Assembly: GCF_014486695.1 (NCBI RefSeq)
Contig: NZ_JACTAB010000001.1
Coordinates: 744,001 to 808,000, forward strand
DNA from: Flavobacterium buctense
Lineage (GTDB): Bacteria > Bacteroidota > Bacteroidia > Flavobacteriales > Flavobacteriaceae
DNA: 64,000 bases
Direction of reading: 5' to 3'
Under the pieces are notes generated by a model, which saw nothing but the letters and a program-made list of their open reading frames with translations, was not told the origin of the DNA and did no database searches. The position numbers were made by a program, and so were the translations under genes. This document shows positions 32,049 through 41,404 of this stretch, piece by piece. How positions within the stretch are numbered: position 1 is the first letter of the stretch; each line of letters begins with the position of its first letter.

Positions 32049-34823
32049 ATGAAAAAACCACCAAAGGCTGTCATTGTCAAAATTTTAAAGGTTACCGGAA
32101 TCACTTTTGGCTCCATAATCTTGTTCCTGTTTTTGATGCCAATTCTTTTTCCTGGGAAAATTGCGGAAGAGGTAAAAGCATTCGCTAATAAAAAACTAAA
32201 CGGTGAGTTGAATTTTAAAGAGGCCAACCTTTCCTTCTTCAACCACTTTCCTTCATTGACTTTAACGCTAACGGATTTTTCTTTAAAAGGATCGGCACCT
32301 TACCAAAAAGAAACGCTGATTTCTGCTAATGAAGTGTCGTTTGGAATTGACATCCGCTCTTTGATTTTTGACAAAAGTGTTACTATCGATAAAGTTTTTG
32401 TGTCCAATGCGCTGATTAATGTAAAAGTTAATGCTAAAGGAGAAGCCAATTATAACGTCTATATAGCCGAAGAAGAAACTAAGCCAAAAGATACTACCAG
32501 CAATACCTCACTTCGATTAGATAAAATTGCAATTGAAGATTCTCATCTGGTTTACAATGACCAATCAACTAAAGTTTTAATCGATGCCAATGGCTTTAAT
32601 TACATTGGGAATGGCGACTTAGACCAATCCATTTTTGATATTTATACCGAAGCTGAAATAGAAGACTTCGACTTTACTTATGATGGCCAACAATACCTGA
32701 AAAACAAAAAAGTCAAAGCCGATTTGATTACCAAAATTAATACCAATTCCCTAGCCTTTGTTTTCCAACAAAACAACCTAAAAATCAACAAACTACCGGT
32801 TGAATTTAATGGTAAGTTTGACTTCCTCAGCAATGGCTATGATATGGATTTCAACATCAAATCCGAAGACAGTAAGCTCAACGATTTCTTTACCGCATTG
32901 CCACCGGCTTATGTAACTTGGTTGGACAAAACCAAAGTCAAAGGAAGAACCGATTTGTCCTTTACGCTAAAAGGAAAATATATTGCGTCTAAAAACCAAA
33001 AACCCGATGTGGCTTTCAATATGAAAATCCGCGACGGTTTAATTGAATACAAAGATGCACCATTTCCGGTGTCGAATATCTTCTTGAATTTTGATACTAA
33101 ATTACCGTCATTGGACACCGAAAAATTAAAAGTCAATATCGATTCTATTTTCTTCAATGTCGATAAAGATTATGTCAAAGCAATTATTAAATCGGAAGGA
33201 TTGTCGAAACCGTACATCTCTGCCAGAATCAACTCTAAAATCGACTTAGCCCAAATGGACAAAGCCTTCGGATTGGAAAATATGGATTTGCGCGGCGTTT
33301 TGAATATGGACATCAAATCCATAGGGGTTTACGACAAAAAGAACGCTAAGATTCCGGTAACCAACGGGAAAATCAATTTCAAAAACGGCTACGTTAAAAC
33401 CGATTATTACCCAAATCCTATTCAAAATATCAACGTAATTGCTACAATTTTAGATAAAAAAGGCTCGCTCGAAGATTTGAGTATCAACATTACTCCAGCC
33501 TCTTTTGAGTTTGAAGGCAAACCGATTTTTGTCAATGCCAAGTTGCAGAATTTCGAAAATATCAAATACGATATCAAAGCCAAAGGCGAATTGGATTTAG
33601 GTAAAATCTACAAAGTGTTTTCCCAAAAAGGACTCGATGTTGAAGGTTATGTCAATGCCGATGTTTCTTTCAAAGGTTCGCAAGATGATGCCACTAATGG
33701 CAGATATGCTAAGTTGCAAAACAAAGGAACTTTGATTCTAAAGAACATCAAAACTACCTCAGAATATTTGCCTAAACCTTTTGTCATCAAAGAAGGAACA
33801 TTTGTCTTCAATCAGGATAAAATGAACTTCAATGATTTTATCGCAGCTTATGGTCAGTCCGATTTTAAAATGAATGGTTATCTGCAAAACGTAATCGATT
33901 TTGTGTTGACTGACAAAGCCATTTTAAAAGGAAACTTAGAACTCCACTCTGATTTTATCAATGTCGATGAGTTTATGGCACAAACAATAGCGGTTACGGA
34001 TACCATAGAAAATACGGAAGCCAATGCTACGCCGGCGGGAGTTGTGGTTATTCCGTCAAATTTCGATTTGCAGTTCAATGCCACGGCCAATAAAATCAAT
34101 TTCGATGGTTTGACGATTGATAATCTGAAAGGTAATATGAAAATCAACAAAGGCCAATTGGAATTAAAACAATCCGGTTTTGATTTAATTGGTTCCAATG
34201 TTAAAATGGATTTGGTTTACGGAAGTCAATCAACAGAAAAAGCCTTTTTCGATTTTAAAGTTTTGGCCAAAGAATTCGACATCAAACGCGCTTACAACGA
34301 AGTGAAAATGTTCAAAGAAATGGCATCCGCTGCTGAAAGTGCTGAAGGTATTGTTTCGTTAGATTATAAAGTAGCCGGAATTCTTGATGCCAATATGCAA
34401 CCGGTATATCCATCATTAACCGGTTCCGGAGTTTTATCGGTGAAGAAAGTCAAAATGAAAGGCTTTAAACTATTTGGCGCCGTTAGCAAAAAGACTGGCA
34501 AAGACGCCATCAAAAACCCCGATTTGTCTCAAGTCGACATCAAAACGACCATTAAAAACAACATCATCAATATTGAGCGTTTCAAGTTCAAAGTCGCGGG
34601 TTTCCGTCCGAGAATTGAAGGCCAAACGAGCTTTGATGGCAATCTGAATATCAAAATGCGTTTGGGTTTACCGCCATTCGGCATAATAGGTATTCCAATT
34701 AAAGTCACCGGAACGCAAGACAATCCTAAAGTTAAATTAGGCAGACAAACCGAGGATTTACAAGAAACTGAATACGAAGGCGATGTGCCGCAACCCATTT
34801 CTGCGGAAGTAAAACCACAATAA
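32049..34823 (+). CDS. AsmA-like envelope protein
   Basis: A 924-residue protein with one N-terminal membrane segment (about 12-33) and a long periplasmic beta-rich region of repeated short strands. The start ANKKLNGELNFKEANLSFFNHFPSLTLTLTDFSLKG (written here only in part) is the typical AsmA N-domain layout, and a C-terminal AsmA_2-type block (LSGSGVLSV, LRLGLPPFGIIGIP-like MRLGLPPFGIIGIPIKVTG) closes it. AsmA-like proteins are thought to bridge inner and outer membranes and move or help insert phospholipids. TATTTTTG at 32037-32044 is a TAnnTTTG box only four bases before the ATG, hinting at a leaderless mRNA. It is a single gene between two operons. Confidence 0.85.
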   Translation: MKKPPKAVIVKILKVTGITFGSIILFLFLMPILFPGKIAEEVKAFANKKLNGELNFKEANLSFFNHFPSLTLTLTDFSLKGSAPYQKETLISANEVSFGIDIRSLIFDKSVTIDKVFVSNALINVKVNAKGEANYNVYIAEEETKPKDTTSNTSLRLDKIAIEDSHLVYNDQSTKVLIDANGFNYIGNGDLDQSIFDIYTEAEIEDFDFTYDGQQYLKNKKVKADLITKINTNSLAFVFQQNNLKINKLPVEFNGKFDFLSNGYDMDFNIKSEDSKLNDFFTALPPAYVTWLDKTKVKGRTDLSFTLKGKYIASKNQKPDVAFNMKIRDGLIEYKDAPFPVSNIFLNFDTKLPSLDTEKLKVNIDSIFFNVDKDYVKAIIKSEGLSKPYISARINSKIDLAQMDKAFGLENMDLRGVLNMDIKSIGVYDKKNAKIPVTNGKINFKNGYVKTDYYPNPIQNINVIATILDKKGSLEDLSINITPASFEFEGKPIFVNAKLQNFENIKYDIKAKGELDLGKIYKVFSQKGLDVEGYVNADVSFKGSQDDATNGRYAKLQNKGTLILKNIKTTSEYLPKPFVIKEGTFVFNQDKMNFNDFIAAYGQSDFKMNGYLQNVIDFVLTDKAILKGNLELHSDFINVDEFMAQTIAVTDTIENTEANATPAGVVVIPSNFDLQFNATANKINFDGLTIDNLKGNMKINKGQLELKQSGFDLIGSNVKMDLVYGSQSTEKAFFDFKVLAKEFDIKRAYNEVKMFKEMASAAESAEGIVSLDYKVAGILDANMQPVYPSLTGSGVLSVKKVKMKGFKLFGAVSKKTGKDAIKNPDLSQVDIKTTIKNNIINIERFKFKVAGFRPRIEGQTSFDGNLNIKMRLGLPPFGIIGIPIKVTGTQDNPKVKLGRQTEDLQETEYEGDVPQPISAEVKPQ

Positions 34824-34865
34824 TTTTCAATGCTTTTTTGGGCAACAAATTCACTCGCTATCACT

Positions 34866-34873
34866 TATCTTTG
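34866..34873 (+). promoter_or_regulatory. Candidate -7 box of the HMG-CoA reductase operon
   Basis: TATCTTTG matches TAnnTTTG and lies 25 bases before the ATG at 34899. The nearest upstream TTG (34838-34840) has a 25-base spacer, longer than usual. Confidence 0.45.
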
Positions 34874-34898
34874 TAGCTACTAAACTTTACGATTTTAT

Positions 34899-36215
34899 AT
34901 GAATAATGCAGTTGCCGGCTTTTCCAAATTGACCAAAGAAGAAAAAATCAATTGGATTGCCAACGAATATTTCAGTAATCCAATAGAAGCGATTGCCACC
35001 ATCAAACAATATTGGAACAACGATGCCCAATTGCAACAATTGCACGACGAGTTCATAGAAAACACGATTACCAATTTCTATTTGCCAATGGGTATCGCCC
35101 CAAATTTCCTTATCAACGACAGGTATTATTCGGTGCCAATGGTGATTGAAGAAAGTTCTGTAGTTGCGGCGGCGGCCAAATCAGCTAAATTTTGGAGCAC
35201 GCGAGGCGGATTCAAAGCGACCGTTTTAAATACGGAGAAAATAGGACAAGTTCACTTTTTGTTTAAAGGAGATTCGGCTAAACTAGAATCGTTTTTCAAT
35301 ACAGTTAAATCCTCTTTAATCGATTCTACCGAAAGCATTACCAAAAACATGCAAAAGCGTGGTGGTGGTATTTTAGGATTGGAACTCAGAGATAAAACTT
35401 CAGCTTTAGAGAATTACTTCCAATTGCACGCCACCTTTGAAACCAAAGACAGTATGGGCGCGAATTTCATCAATTCGTGTTTAGAGCAATTGGCTAAAAC
35501 GTTAAAAGAGGAAGCTCAAAACTATACCGACTTTAACGAAACCGAAAAGAACATTACCGTTGTAATGAGCATCTTGTCAAACTATGTTCCGAATTGCATT
35601 GTTCGTGCCGAAGTGTCTTGTCGAGTAGAAGAGTTAGCAGAGAAAAAAATCGAAAACCCACAAGAGTTTGCCGAAAAATTCGTCCAAGCCGTTAGCATCG
35701 CCGAAATAGAACCTTTCCGTGCCGTAACGCACAACAAAGGGATTATGAATGGTGTTGATGCAGTGGTTTTGGCTACCGGAAATGACTTTCGAGCCGTAGA
35801 AGCCGGAGTGCATGCTTATGCTTCGCGTAACGGACATTATTCAAGTTTGTCTCATGCTAAAATTGAGAACGGTATTTTTACCTTTTGGATGGAAATTCCT
35901 TTGGCATTAGGAACCGTTGGCGGATTGACCTCCTTACATCCGTTAGTTAAAATGGCTTTAGAGATTTTAGGTAAACCTTCTGCAAAAGAATTAATGCAAG
36001 TAGTTGCCGTTACCGGATTGGCCCAAAATTTTGCCGCTTTGCGTTCGCTTACCACAACCGGAATTCAAGAAGGACACATGAAAATGCATTTGAATAATAT
36101 TTTAAACCAATTTGAAGCCAATCCTGAAGAACGAAAAGCAATCCTAAAGCATTTCGAAAAAAATACCGTGACGCATGCTGCAGTAGTAGCGCTGATTGAA
36201 AATCTAAGAAAATAA
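34899..36215 (+). CDS. mvaA: Hydroxymethylglutaryl-CoA reductase, class II
   Basis: A 438-residue soluble enzyme reducing HMG-CoA to mevalonate. Segments of the class II type are present: VIEESSVVAAAAKSAKFWST (about 86-105, catalytic Glu), MNGVDAVVLATGNDFRAVEAG (catalytic Lys region replaced in family alignment by the NKGIMNG stretch, and Asp in GNDFR), and late GIQEGHMKMHLNN (catalytic His). There is no membrane domain. In Bacteroidetes this supplies the mevalonate pathway biosynthetically, even though the class is often labelled degradative. It begins 76 bases after the AsmA-like gene and is followed four bases later by a GHMP kinase. The other mevalonate genes of this window are 27 kb away. 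Confidence 0.9.
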   Translation: MNNAVAGFSKLTKEEKINWIANEYFSNPIEAIATIKQYWNNDAQLQQLHDEFIENTITNFYLPMGIAPNFLINDRYYSVPMVIEESSVVAAAAKSAKFWSTRGGFKATVLNTEKIGQVHFLFKGDSAKLESFFNTVKSSLIDSTESITKNMQKRGGGILGLELRDKTSALENYFQLHATFETKDSMGANFINSCLEQLAKTLKEEAQNYTDFNETEKNITVVMSILSNYVPNCIVRAEVSCRVEELAEKKIENPQEFAEKFVQAVSIAEIEPFRAVTHNKGIMNGVDAVVLATGNDFRAVEAGVHAYASRNGHYSSLSHAKIENGIFTFWMEIPLALGTVGGLTSLHPLVKMALEILGKPSAKELMQVVAVTGLAQNFAALRSLTTTGIQEGHMKMHLNNILNQFEANPEERKAILKHFEKNTVTHAAVVALIENLRK

Positions 36216-36219
36216 TCTT

Positions 36220-37134
36220 TTGAAGAAAACCTTTTACAGCAACGGAAAATTACTCATCACAGGAGAATACGTGGTACTTGATGGTGCCCAAGCTTTTGCA
36301 TTACCAACCAAATACGGTCAAAATCTGATTATAGAGGAAGCTGAAGGCAATGCCATTCAATGGACGAGTTATGACAGCGATAAAAGTATTTGGTTTGAAG
36401 ACACTATTTCGTTTGACTCGATTCTTAGAAAGGAACGTCATGATGATGTCAAAAGCATCAAAAATACTTTAATCGAAATTCTACACGAAGCCTATTTGAT
36501 GAATTCCGATTTTATTTCGACCTCCAAAGGACACAAAATTACTACCGAATTGACTTTTCCCAAATTATGGGGTTTAGGAACGTCTTCTACGTTAATTAAC
36601 AACATTGCCCAATGGTTGCAAATTGATGCCTTTGAGCTGCTGAAAAGAAGTTTTGGTGGTAGTGGATACGATATTGCCTGCGCACAAAATGACTCCGGAA
36701 TTTTATACCAAATTGTCAATGAAAAACCGGTAGTGGAAATTGTGGATTTCAATCCTGATTTTACCGACAAAATCTTCTTTGTTTATCTGAATAAAAAGCA
36801 AAACAGTAAAAACGCCATTGCTTCTTATTACAGCAACCAAGTTGACATCAGAAAAACGATTCCGGTAATAAATCAAATTACTAGATCAGTTGTTGAGGCT
36901 GTTGAGCCCAAAACATTTGCTTTGGCTTTAGCACAACACGAAATTGAATTGAGCAATATTTTAGAATTAGCCACTGTAAAAGAAATTCTTTTCCATGATT
37001 TCGATGGCGTTGTTAAAAGTTTGGGTGCTTGGGGCGGCGATTTTGTTTTGAGTATTTCCAAAGATGATCCAACCAAGTACTTTAAAGAAAAAGGTTTTGA
37101 GATTGTCATTCCCTACGACGAAATGATATTATAA
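36220..37134 (+). CDS. GYDIA-type GHMP kinase (candidate mevalonate-pathway kinase)
   Basis: A 304-residue GHMP kinase. The start codon is TTG at 36220, four bases after the reductase stop; no ATG is close by, and the protein begins at the expected GHMP motif SNGKLLITGEYVVLDGAQ (7-24). The ATP loop is unusual, LWGLGTSSTLINNIA (about 124-138), rather than PxxxGLGSSAA. GGSGYDIACAQNDSGILYQ (about 146-164) is the signature for which this family is named. The C-terminal glycine motif is present as SLGAWGGDFVLSIS. Its position next to HMG-CoA reductase suggests a mevalonate-pathway step, possibly phosphomevalonate kinase. That assignment is inference. Confidence 0.85.
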   Translation: MKKTFYSNGKLLITGEYVVLDGAQAFALPTKYGQNLIIEEAEGNAIQWTSYDSDKSIWFEDTISFDSILRKERHDDVKSIKNTLIEILHEAYLMNSDFISTSKGHKITTELTFPKLWGLGTSSTLINNIAQWLQIDAFELLKRSFGGSGYDIACAQNDSGILYQIVNEKPVVEIVDFNPDFTDKIFFVYLNKKQNSKNAIASYYSNQVDIRKTIPVINQITRSVVEAVEPKTFALALAQHEIELSNILELATVKEILFHDFDGVVKSLGAWGGDFVLSISKDDPTKYFKEKGFEIVIPYDEMIL

Positions 37135-37135
37135 T

Positions 37136-37176
37136 AAAAAACCCTGTCTCATTTCAGTATGAGACAGGGTTTTTTT
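37136..37176. terminator. Bidirectional terminator between the GHMP kinase and ppiD genes
   Basis: ACCCTGTCTCAT (37141-37152) and ATGAGACAGGGT (37159-37170) form a perfect 12-bp stem with A and T runs on both sides, serving both convergent genes. Confidence 0.92.
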
Positions 37177-37193
37177 AGGATTGTAATTTACTA

Positions 37194-39287
37194 CTAGTAA
37201 AAATCAGCTCTATTGTCTTGGATGTCTGCATCATTTTTCAATGCTTGCATAAATCTTCCGGCATTACCTACAGCTTGTGGTTTTAATTTATTCACATAGT
37301 CTGTGTATTTTGGAAGCGCAGGTGCTTTAGAAACTGTTTTAGTTACCAATATATAAACACCGGAGTTACCGTCGATAGTTTTTGAAAGTTGACCAGCTTT
37401 TGAAGAGAAGGCAGTTCCCACTACTTTAGGTTCAAATCCGGCACCCGGAACCGCAGCGTTTTCGATAGTTAAATCAACTGCACTCATAATGGTTACTTTA
37501 TTTGAAGCAGCAATAGCAGCTAATGAACTTCCGGTCATTTTTGCTTTGATCATTTCCGCTTTCTTTTTGTTTTTCAAAAGACCTTCTACTTGTGGTCTGG
37601 CTTCTTCAACCGACATTAAGCCTTTTTCAGTTATTTTTTTCAATTTGGCAATTACATGACCAACATTTGCAATTTCGAAACGTTTTACATTACCAATATT
37701 TGTATCACCGGCAAATGCCCATTTTACGATTTGTCTTTGGTTACTAATTTGACCAAAATTCTCATCAATAGGTTTTACTCTCACAGATGGATTAACCGTT
37801 AATTTAGCTTCTTTGGCTAAAGCAGCAAAGTCTTTGTTGGCAGCATCCATTTCAAATTTAGTTGCTTGTGTATAGATTTTGTCATTGGTAGCTTCTGAAG
37901 GCTCAATTTTTTCTGCAATAGTAGCCAATCGGATAGCATCTTGCTTGTCGGTAACGTTGATGATGTGGTAACCAAATTCTGTTTCAACTAAACCAATTTT
38001 TCCAACCGGATTGTTGAAAACAAAATCATTAAATGGTTTAACCATAGCACCCGGAGCAAAATAGCCTAAATCACCACCTTGTTGTGCTGATGAATCATCA
38101 GAATTAGACATGGCTAAAACCATGAACATAGCTGGATTGGCTAGTGCTTGTGCTAATAAACCTTCAGCTTTGGCTTTCGCTTCTTCTTTGGTTCTTTTTT
38201 CTTTTTTGTTTGGCACTTGAGTACCTTCCCAACTGATTAAGATGTGACTTGCTTTTGATTTAGCACCCGCTTTTCTTCCTAAAGCTTTAGAAATACAGTA
38301 GTAGTTGCTAAACATATAAGGTCCGTAAACTTCACCTGTTGCCAAGGCAAACAATTGCTCAGCGTGTTCTGCCGGCAAATCTTGTTTGGCAATGTAAGTA
38401 GAGTCAAAAGGAATATCTGAATTTTGGTTTACAAAGTCAGCCACATTAGTAGCAGATCTGAAACTTGGAAGCGTATCATTTTTACCGTCTTTAAATTCAA
38501 CACGACTGGTTAATAATGAATTGATTTTGTTTTTAACTTCTGCTTCGTCTTCTGCCGATGGTTTTTCTTGGATAAGAACGTAATCCAATTCACGAGTTTC
38601 TTCTGATTTGAATTTTTTCTCTTTGGTTTTCATGTAAGTTAAAATCTCTTCGTCGGTGATTTTAACGTCGCTGTCTTTGATGCTTGAGAAAGGTACAGAA
38701 ACAAAGTCAAAAGTCACTTTGTTCATTTCAGCTTCATATTTAAACTTACCTTCTGCTTCAGTAGTGAATAAACCACCTTTTACTAAAGCATTGTAAATTT
38801 GGTATTTCGCATTCAATTCTGCGTCTTTTTCTCTTTCTTTCAAGATTTGAATTCCTTCCGGATTGGATTTGAAGTACTCTTTGAATTTTTTTACATCAAA
38901 TTTTCCTGTAGCGTCCAAAAACATTTGGTTTTGGCCAATGTTTGGATCTGCTTTGAATACTTCAACAATATGTTTTTCGCCAACGCGCAAACCTAATTTT
39001 TCAAACTCAGCGGTAAGTAAATTAACACTTACTTCTTGGTTCCAAACTTGGTTTGAAGCTTGTAATGTAGTCAGCTGTTGCCCATTTTGCCCATTTTTTT
39101 CTGCATTTGCTACTTTTATTCTGAAGTCTTCGTAAGCAATATCTTTTCCATTAACGCTTCCAACGTCTTTTGAGATGCTTTTGAATCCATTGCTAAATAA
39201 ATCTTGCACGACGAAAGCCAATAATGCAAAACCTATAAGTATTAAAAGTAAGCCTGAGCGATTTCTAATTTTTGATAAAATTGCCAT
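37194..39287 (-). CDS. ppiD: PpiD/SurA-like periplasmic peptidyl-prolyl isomerase
   Basis: A 697-residue protein with an N-terminal membrane anchor (about 11-31, LLLILIGFALLAFVVQDLF) and a SurA N-terminal-like helical domain (about 40-200). One parvulin (PpiC) domain follows (about 340-450: ASHILISW, QQGGDLGYFAPGAMVKPFNDF, VETEFGYHIINV), then a C-terminal region with a second, degenerate isomerase-like fold. It works on the periplasmic side as a folding helper for outer-membrane and secreted proteins. The gene is the last of a leftward cluster with lptC and an outer-membrane protein gene, and is separated by 108 bases from the CorC/HlyC-like gene, so it may have its own promoter. Confidence 0.9.
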   Translation of the reverse strand: MAILSKIRNRSGLLLILIGFALLAFVVQDLFSNGFKSISKDVGSVNGKDIAYEDFRIKVANAEKNGQNGQQLTTLQASNQVWNQEVSVNLLTAEFEKLGLRVGEKHIVEVFKADPNIGQNQMFLDATGKFDVKKFKEYFKSNPEGIQILKEREKDAELNAKYQIYNALVKGGLFTTEAEGKFKYEAEMNKVTFDFVSVPFSSIKDSDVKITDEEILTYMKTKEKKFKSEETRELDYVLIQEKPSAEDEAEVKNKINSLLTSRVEFKDGKNDTLPSFRSATNVADFVNQNSDIPFDSTYIAKQDLPAEHAEQLFALATGEVYGPYMFSNYYCISKALGRKAGAKSKASHILISWEGTQVPNKKEKRTKEEAKAKAEGLLAQALANPAMFMVLAMSNSDDSSAQQGGDLGYFAPGAMVKPFNDFVFNNPVGKIGLVETEFGYHIINVTDKQDAIRLATIAEKIEPSEATNDKIYTQATKFEMDAANKDFAALAKEAKLTVNPSVRVKPIDENFGQISNQRQIVKWAFAGDTNIGNVKRFEIANVGHVIAKLKKITEKGLMSVEEARPQVEGLLKNKKKAEMIKAKMTGSSLAAIAASNKVTIMSAVDLTIENAAVPGAGFEPKVVGTAFSSKAGQLSKTIDGNSGVYILVTKTVSKAPALPKYTDYVNKLKPQAVGNAGRFMQALKNDADIQDNRADFY

Positions 39288-39395
39288 TTCTATTCTTGTT
39301 AATTTTTAATTCAGTTTGCGAAAATACAATTATCTGTGAAATAATAATACTCACTTAGTTATAATTTCAACTATTTTTTAAATTTTTTACAGAAA

Positions 39396-40655
39396 CTAAT
39401 CGAATAGTGTCATTTTAACCAATTCGATTTTCTTATTCGATGCTTCTTCAATCGTAAATTGGAAGTTTTGAATGGTGATTTGTTCCCCTTTTTGGGGTAT
39501 TTCTTTGGAGAAATCGACTATAAATCCTCCCAAAGTACCATAAGAATCACTTTCAGGAATGTTCAATTTATAGGTTTCATTAAGGTATTCTACATCTAAC
39601 CTTGTGGAAAACAAATAAGTAGATTGGTCCAATTGTTCTTCTATCAAAGCTTCATCGGAATCGTGTTCGTCCTCAATTTCGCCAAATAGTTCTTCTACAA
39701 TGTCTTCAATAGTAACAATACCGGAAGTTCCGCCATATTCATCAAGGACAACGGCGACGCTTTTTCGTTTTTTCGTAAGGATATTCATGACGTCTTTGAT
39801 GAAAATAGTTTCGGGTACAAATTCTACCGGAATCATAACCGATTTGATGGTTCTAGGTTTTTTAAAAAGTTCAAACGAATGAACGTAGCCAACAATATCG
39901 TCTAAAGTGTTGATGTAAACTAAGATTTTGGAATACCCCGTTTCTATAAATAGCGTTCTCAAATCGACTACAGAACTGTACAAATCAACCGCTACCAATT
40001 CGGTTCGTGGTGTCATAATATCTCTTGCTTTCACGCCTGAAAATTCCAAAGCGTTTTGGAAAATCTGAATTTCTGAATCTACAGTTTCATGGTCTTGCAC
40101 GGAATTCATTTGTTCCGAAATGTAATTGCCCAATTCGATTTTACTAAACGAAAGAGTTATTTGATCGCCTTCGGTTTTGAAAAATTTCTTCAAAATATAA
40201 TCGGAAATCCAAATCATAAAGGAGGAAATATAGTAAAACAACCAATAGAAGAAGTAAGCCGGTAAGGCAAAAAACTTCAGGAAACTATTGGCATAAATCT
40301 GAAAAAACACTTTGGGTAAAAACTCAGAAGTCATTAAAACAAGCAATGTTGAAAGCAATGTCTGCAATAATAAGTTGGTTAAATCCGAAAATTGATAGCC
40401 TAAAGTAACAAACCAGCCCATCAACAAATCGCCCATAAAAAAACCGTAAACAACCATGGCAATATTGTTGCCTACAAGCATACTGGCAATGAATTTTGAG
40501 GGTTTTTCGGTAAGCTTGATTAAGATTTTGGAAATGAAATTATCTTGCTTTTTTTCAATTTCGAGATAAATTTTATTGGAGGAAACAAAAGCAATTTCCA
40601 TTCCTGAAAAAAATGCGGAAAGTATCAAACATAGGATGATGATTCCGATTTCCAT
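39396..40655 (-). CDS. HlyC/CorC-family protein (CNNM/DUF21 and CBS domains)
   Basis: A 419-residue membrane protein with an N-terminal DUF21 (CNNM) domain of three or four helices (about 1-165), a CBS pair (about 210-330, starting ARDIMTPRTELVAVD and including VVLDEYGGTSGIVTIEDIVEELFGEI, written here in part), and a C-terminal CorC_HlyC domain (about 340-415, GTLGGFIVDF). Such proteins are linked to magnesium or cobalt efflux. GldE of gliding motility belongs to the same fold family, but the neighbours here (lptC, ppiD) are not the gld genes. Three bases separate it from the small membrane protein upstream. Confidence 0.88.
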   Translation of the reverse strand: MEIGIIILCLILSAFFSGMEIAFVSSNKIYLEIEKKQDNFISKILIKLTEKPSKFIASMLVGNNIAMVVYGFFMGDLLMGWFVTLGYQFSDLTNLLLQTLLSTLLVLMTSEFLPKVFFQIYANSFLKFFALPAYFFYWLFYYISSFMIWISDYILKKFFKTEGDQITLSFSKIELGNYISEQMNSVQDHETVDSEIQIFQNALEFSGVKARDIMTPRTELVAVDLYSSVVDLRTLFIETGYSKILVYINTLDDIVGYVHSFELFKKPRTIKSVMIPVEFVPETIFIKDVMNILTKKRKSVAVVLDEYGGTSGIVTIEDIVEELFGEIEDEHDSDEALIEEQLDQSTYLFSTRLDVEYLNETYKLNIPESDSYGTLGGFIVDFSKEIPQKGEQITIQNFQFTIEEASNKKIELVKMTLFD

Positions 40656-40658
40656 GGT

Positions 40659-40850
40659 TTAGGGTTTTTTATTGCGCTCAGCAAATTTTTGGGCAAACCT
40701 TCTTCTGAAGAAAAAAGTAAACACACAAACGGCAGCAAATAATGCGCTGATGATAAAATTTTCGCCGTCTCTCCATGAGATAAAAGCATCTACGGCAAAT
40801 AAAACTGCAGCAAGTAAGTAAGCGTATTGGGTAAATCTTAAGTAGTTCAT
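40659..40850 (-). CDS. Small two-helix membrane protein
   Basis: A 63-residue protein of unknown function. Two hydrophobic stretches (about 8-24 and 33-49) flank a short WRDGEN turn, and the C terminus is very basic (FFRRRFAQKFAERNKKP), consistent with a cytoplasmic tail. It is likely real: it fits with two and three bases between lptC and the CorC/HlyC-like gene, all in one direction, with no other frame of note. It may be a membrane partner of one of these neighbours. Confidence 0.7.
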   Translation of the reverse strand: MNYLRFTQYAYLLAAVLFAVDAFISWRDGENFIISALFAAVCVFTFFFRRRFAQKFAERNKKP

Positions 40851-40852
40851 AG

Positions 40853-41404
40853 TTATTCTGATGATTGGACTTGTCCGGATATTTTTTGAGAGTTTACTTT
40901 TTTGAAATCTTTACTAAAATCGATTCCTTCTCCGTAGGAAACTCCTTTTAATGAGGTAAATTTAAACTTTTTTTCGGTAAAAAACCATTCGTTTTTTTGG
41001 TCGTAATACAATTGTTCGGTTTCCAACAATTCTCCGTTTTGGTTGGAGATTTTCACATCGCCTTGCAGGTCAATGATGTTGGTTGTTTTGTGCGAAATCG
41101 CATATTTGGCATCGATTAGGGTTTGTTTGCCGTTTTTATCAAATAAAGTCAAATGTATGCCATTCGGAAATTCGGTATAAGGAAATTCCACAGTAGCATA
41201 ATCGAGCATTTTCGGGCTGATTAGATTGGCCGTAATTCTACCCGAATCGGTGTATTTTAAATTGATGGAATCGGCGTCTCCACTTGGCGTAAATTCGGAA
41301 ACGCTCATTTTTTGGACCTCTCTGAAATTCCCTTCACAAGAAGCAATTAGCAAGCAAAGTAAAAGGGCTAAGTACGGAAGTTTATTTTGAGAAGCGCGTT
41401 TCAT
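40853..41404 (-). CDS. lptC: LPS export protein LptC
   Basis: A 183-residue protein with a lipoprotein-like signal ending LLIASC (about Cys23) and one beta-jellyroll domain typical of LptC/OstA: KMSVSEFTPSGDADSINLKY, then ITANLISPKMLDYATVEFPY (partly quoted), LQGDVKISNQNGELLETEQLYY and WFFTEKKFKF. LptC receives lipopolysaccharide from the LptFG transporter and passes it to the periplasmic bridge LptA. Homologues in Bacteroidetes often carry this lipoprotein form. Its stop and the next gene are two bases apart; its first base is the last base of the TPR gene stop. Confidence 0.88.
   Translation of the reverse strand: MKRASQNKLPYLALLLCLLIASCEGNFREVQKMSVSEFTPSGDADSINLKYTDSGRITANLISPKMLDYATVEFPYTEFPNGIHLTLFDKNGKQTLIDAKYAISHKTTNIIDLQGDVKISNQNGELLETEQLYYDQKNEWFFTEKKFKFTSLKGVSYGEGIDFSKDFKKVNSQKISGQVQSSE

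Noticed and set aside
35340..35470. HMG-CoA reductase as a degradative enzyme
   Set aside because: Class II reductases are often named degradative, but the linked mevalonate-pathway genes point to a biosynthetic use.
39396..40655. CorC/HlyC-like gene as gliding-motility gene gldE
   Set aside because: Same domain layout, but gldE normally lies with gldD, ssb and mutY. Here the neighbours are lptC and ppiD.
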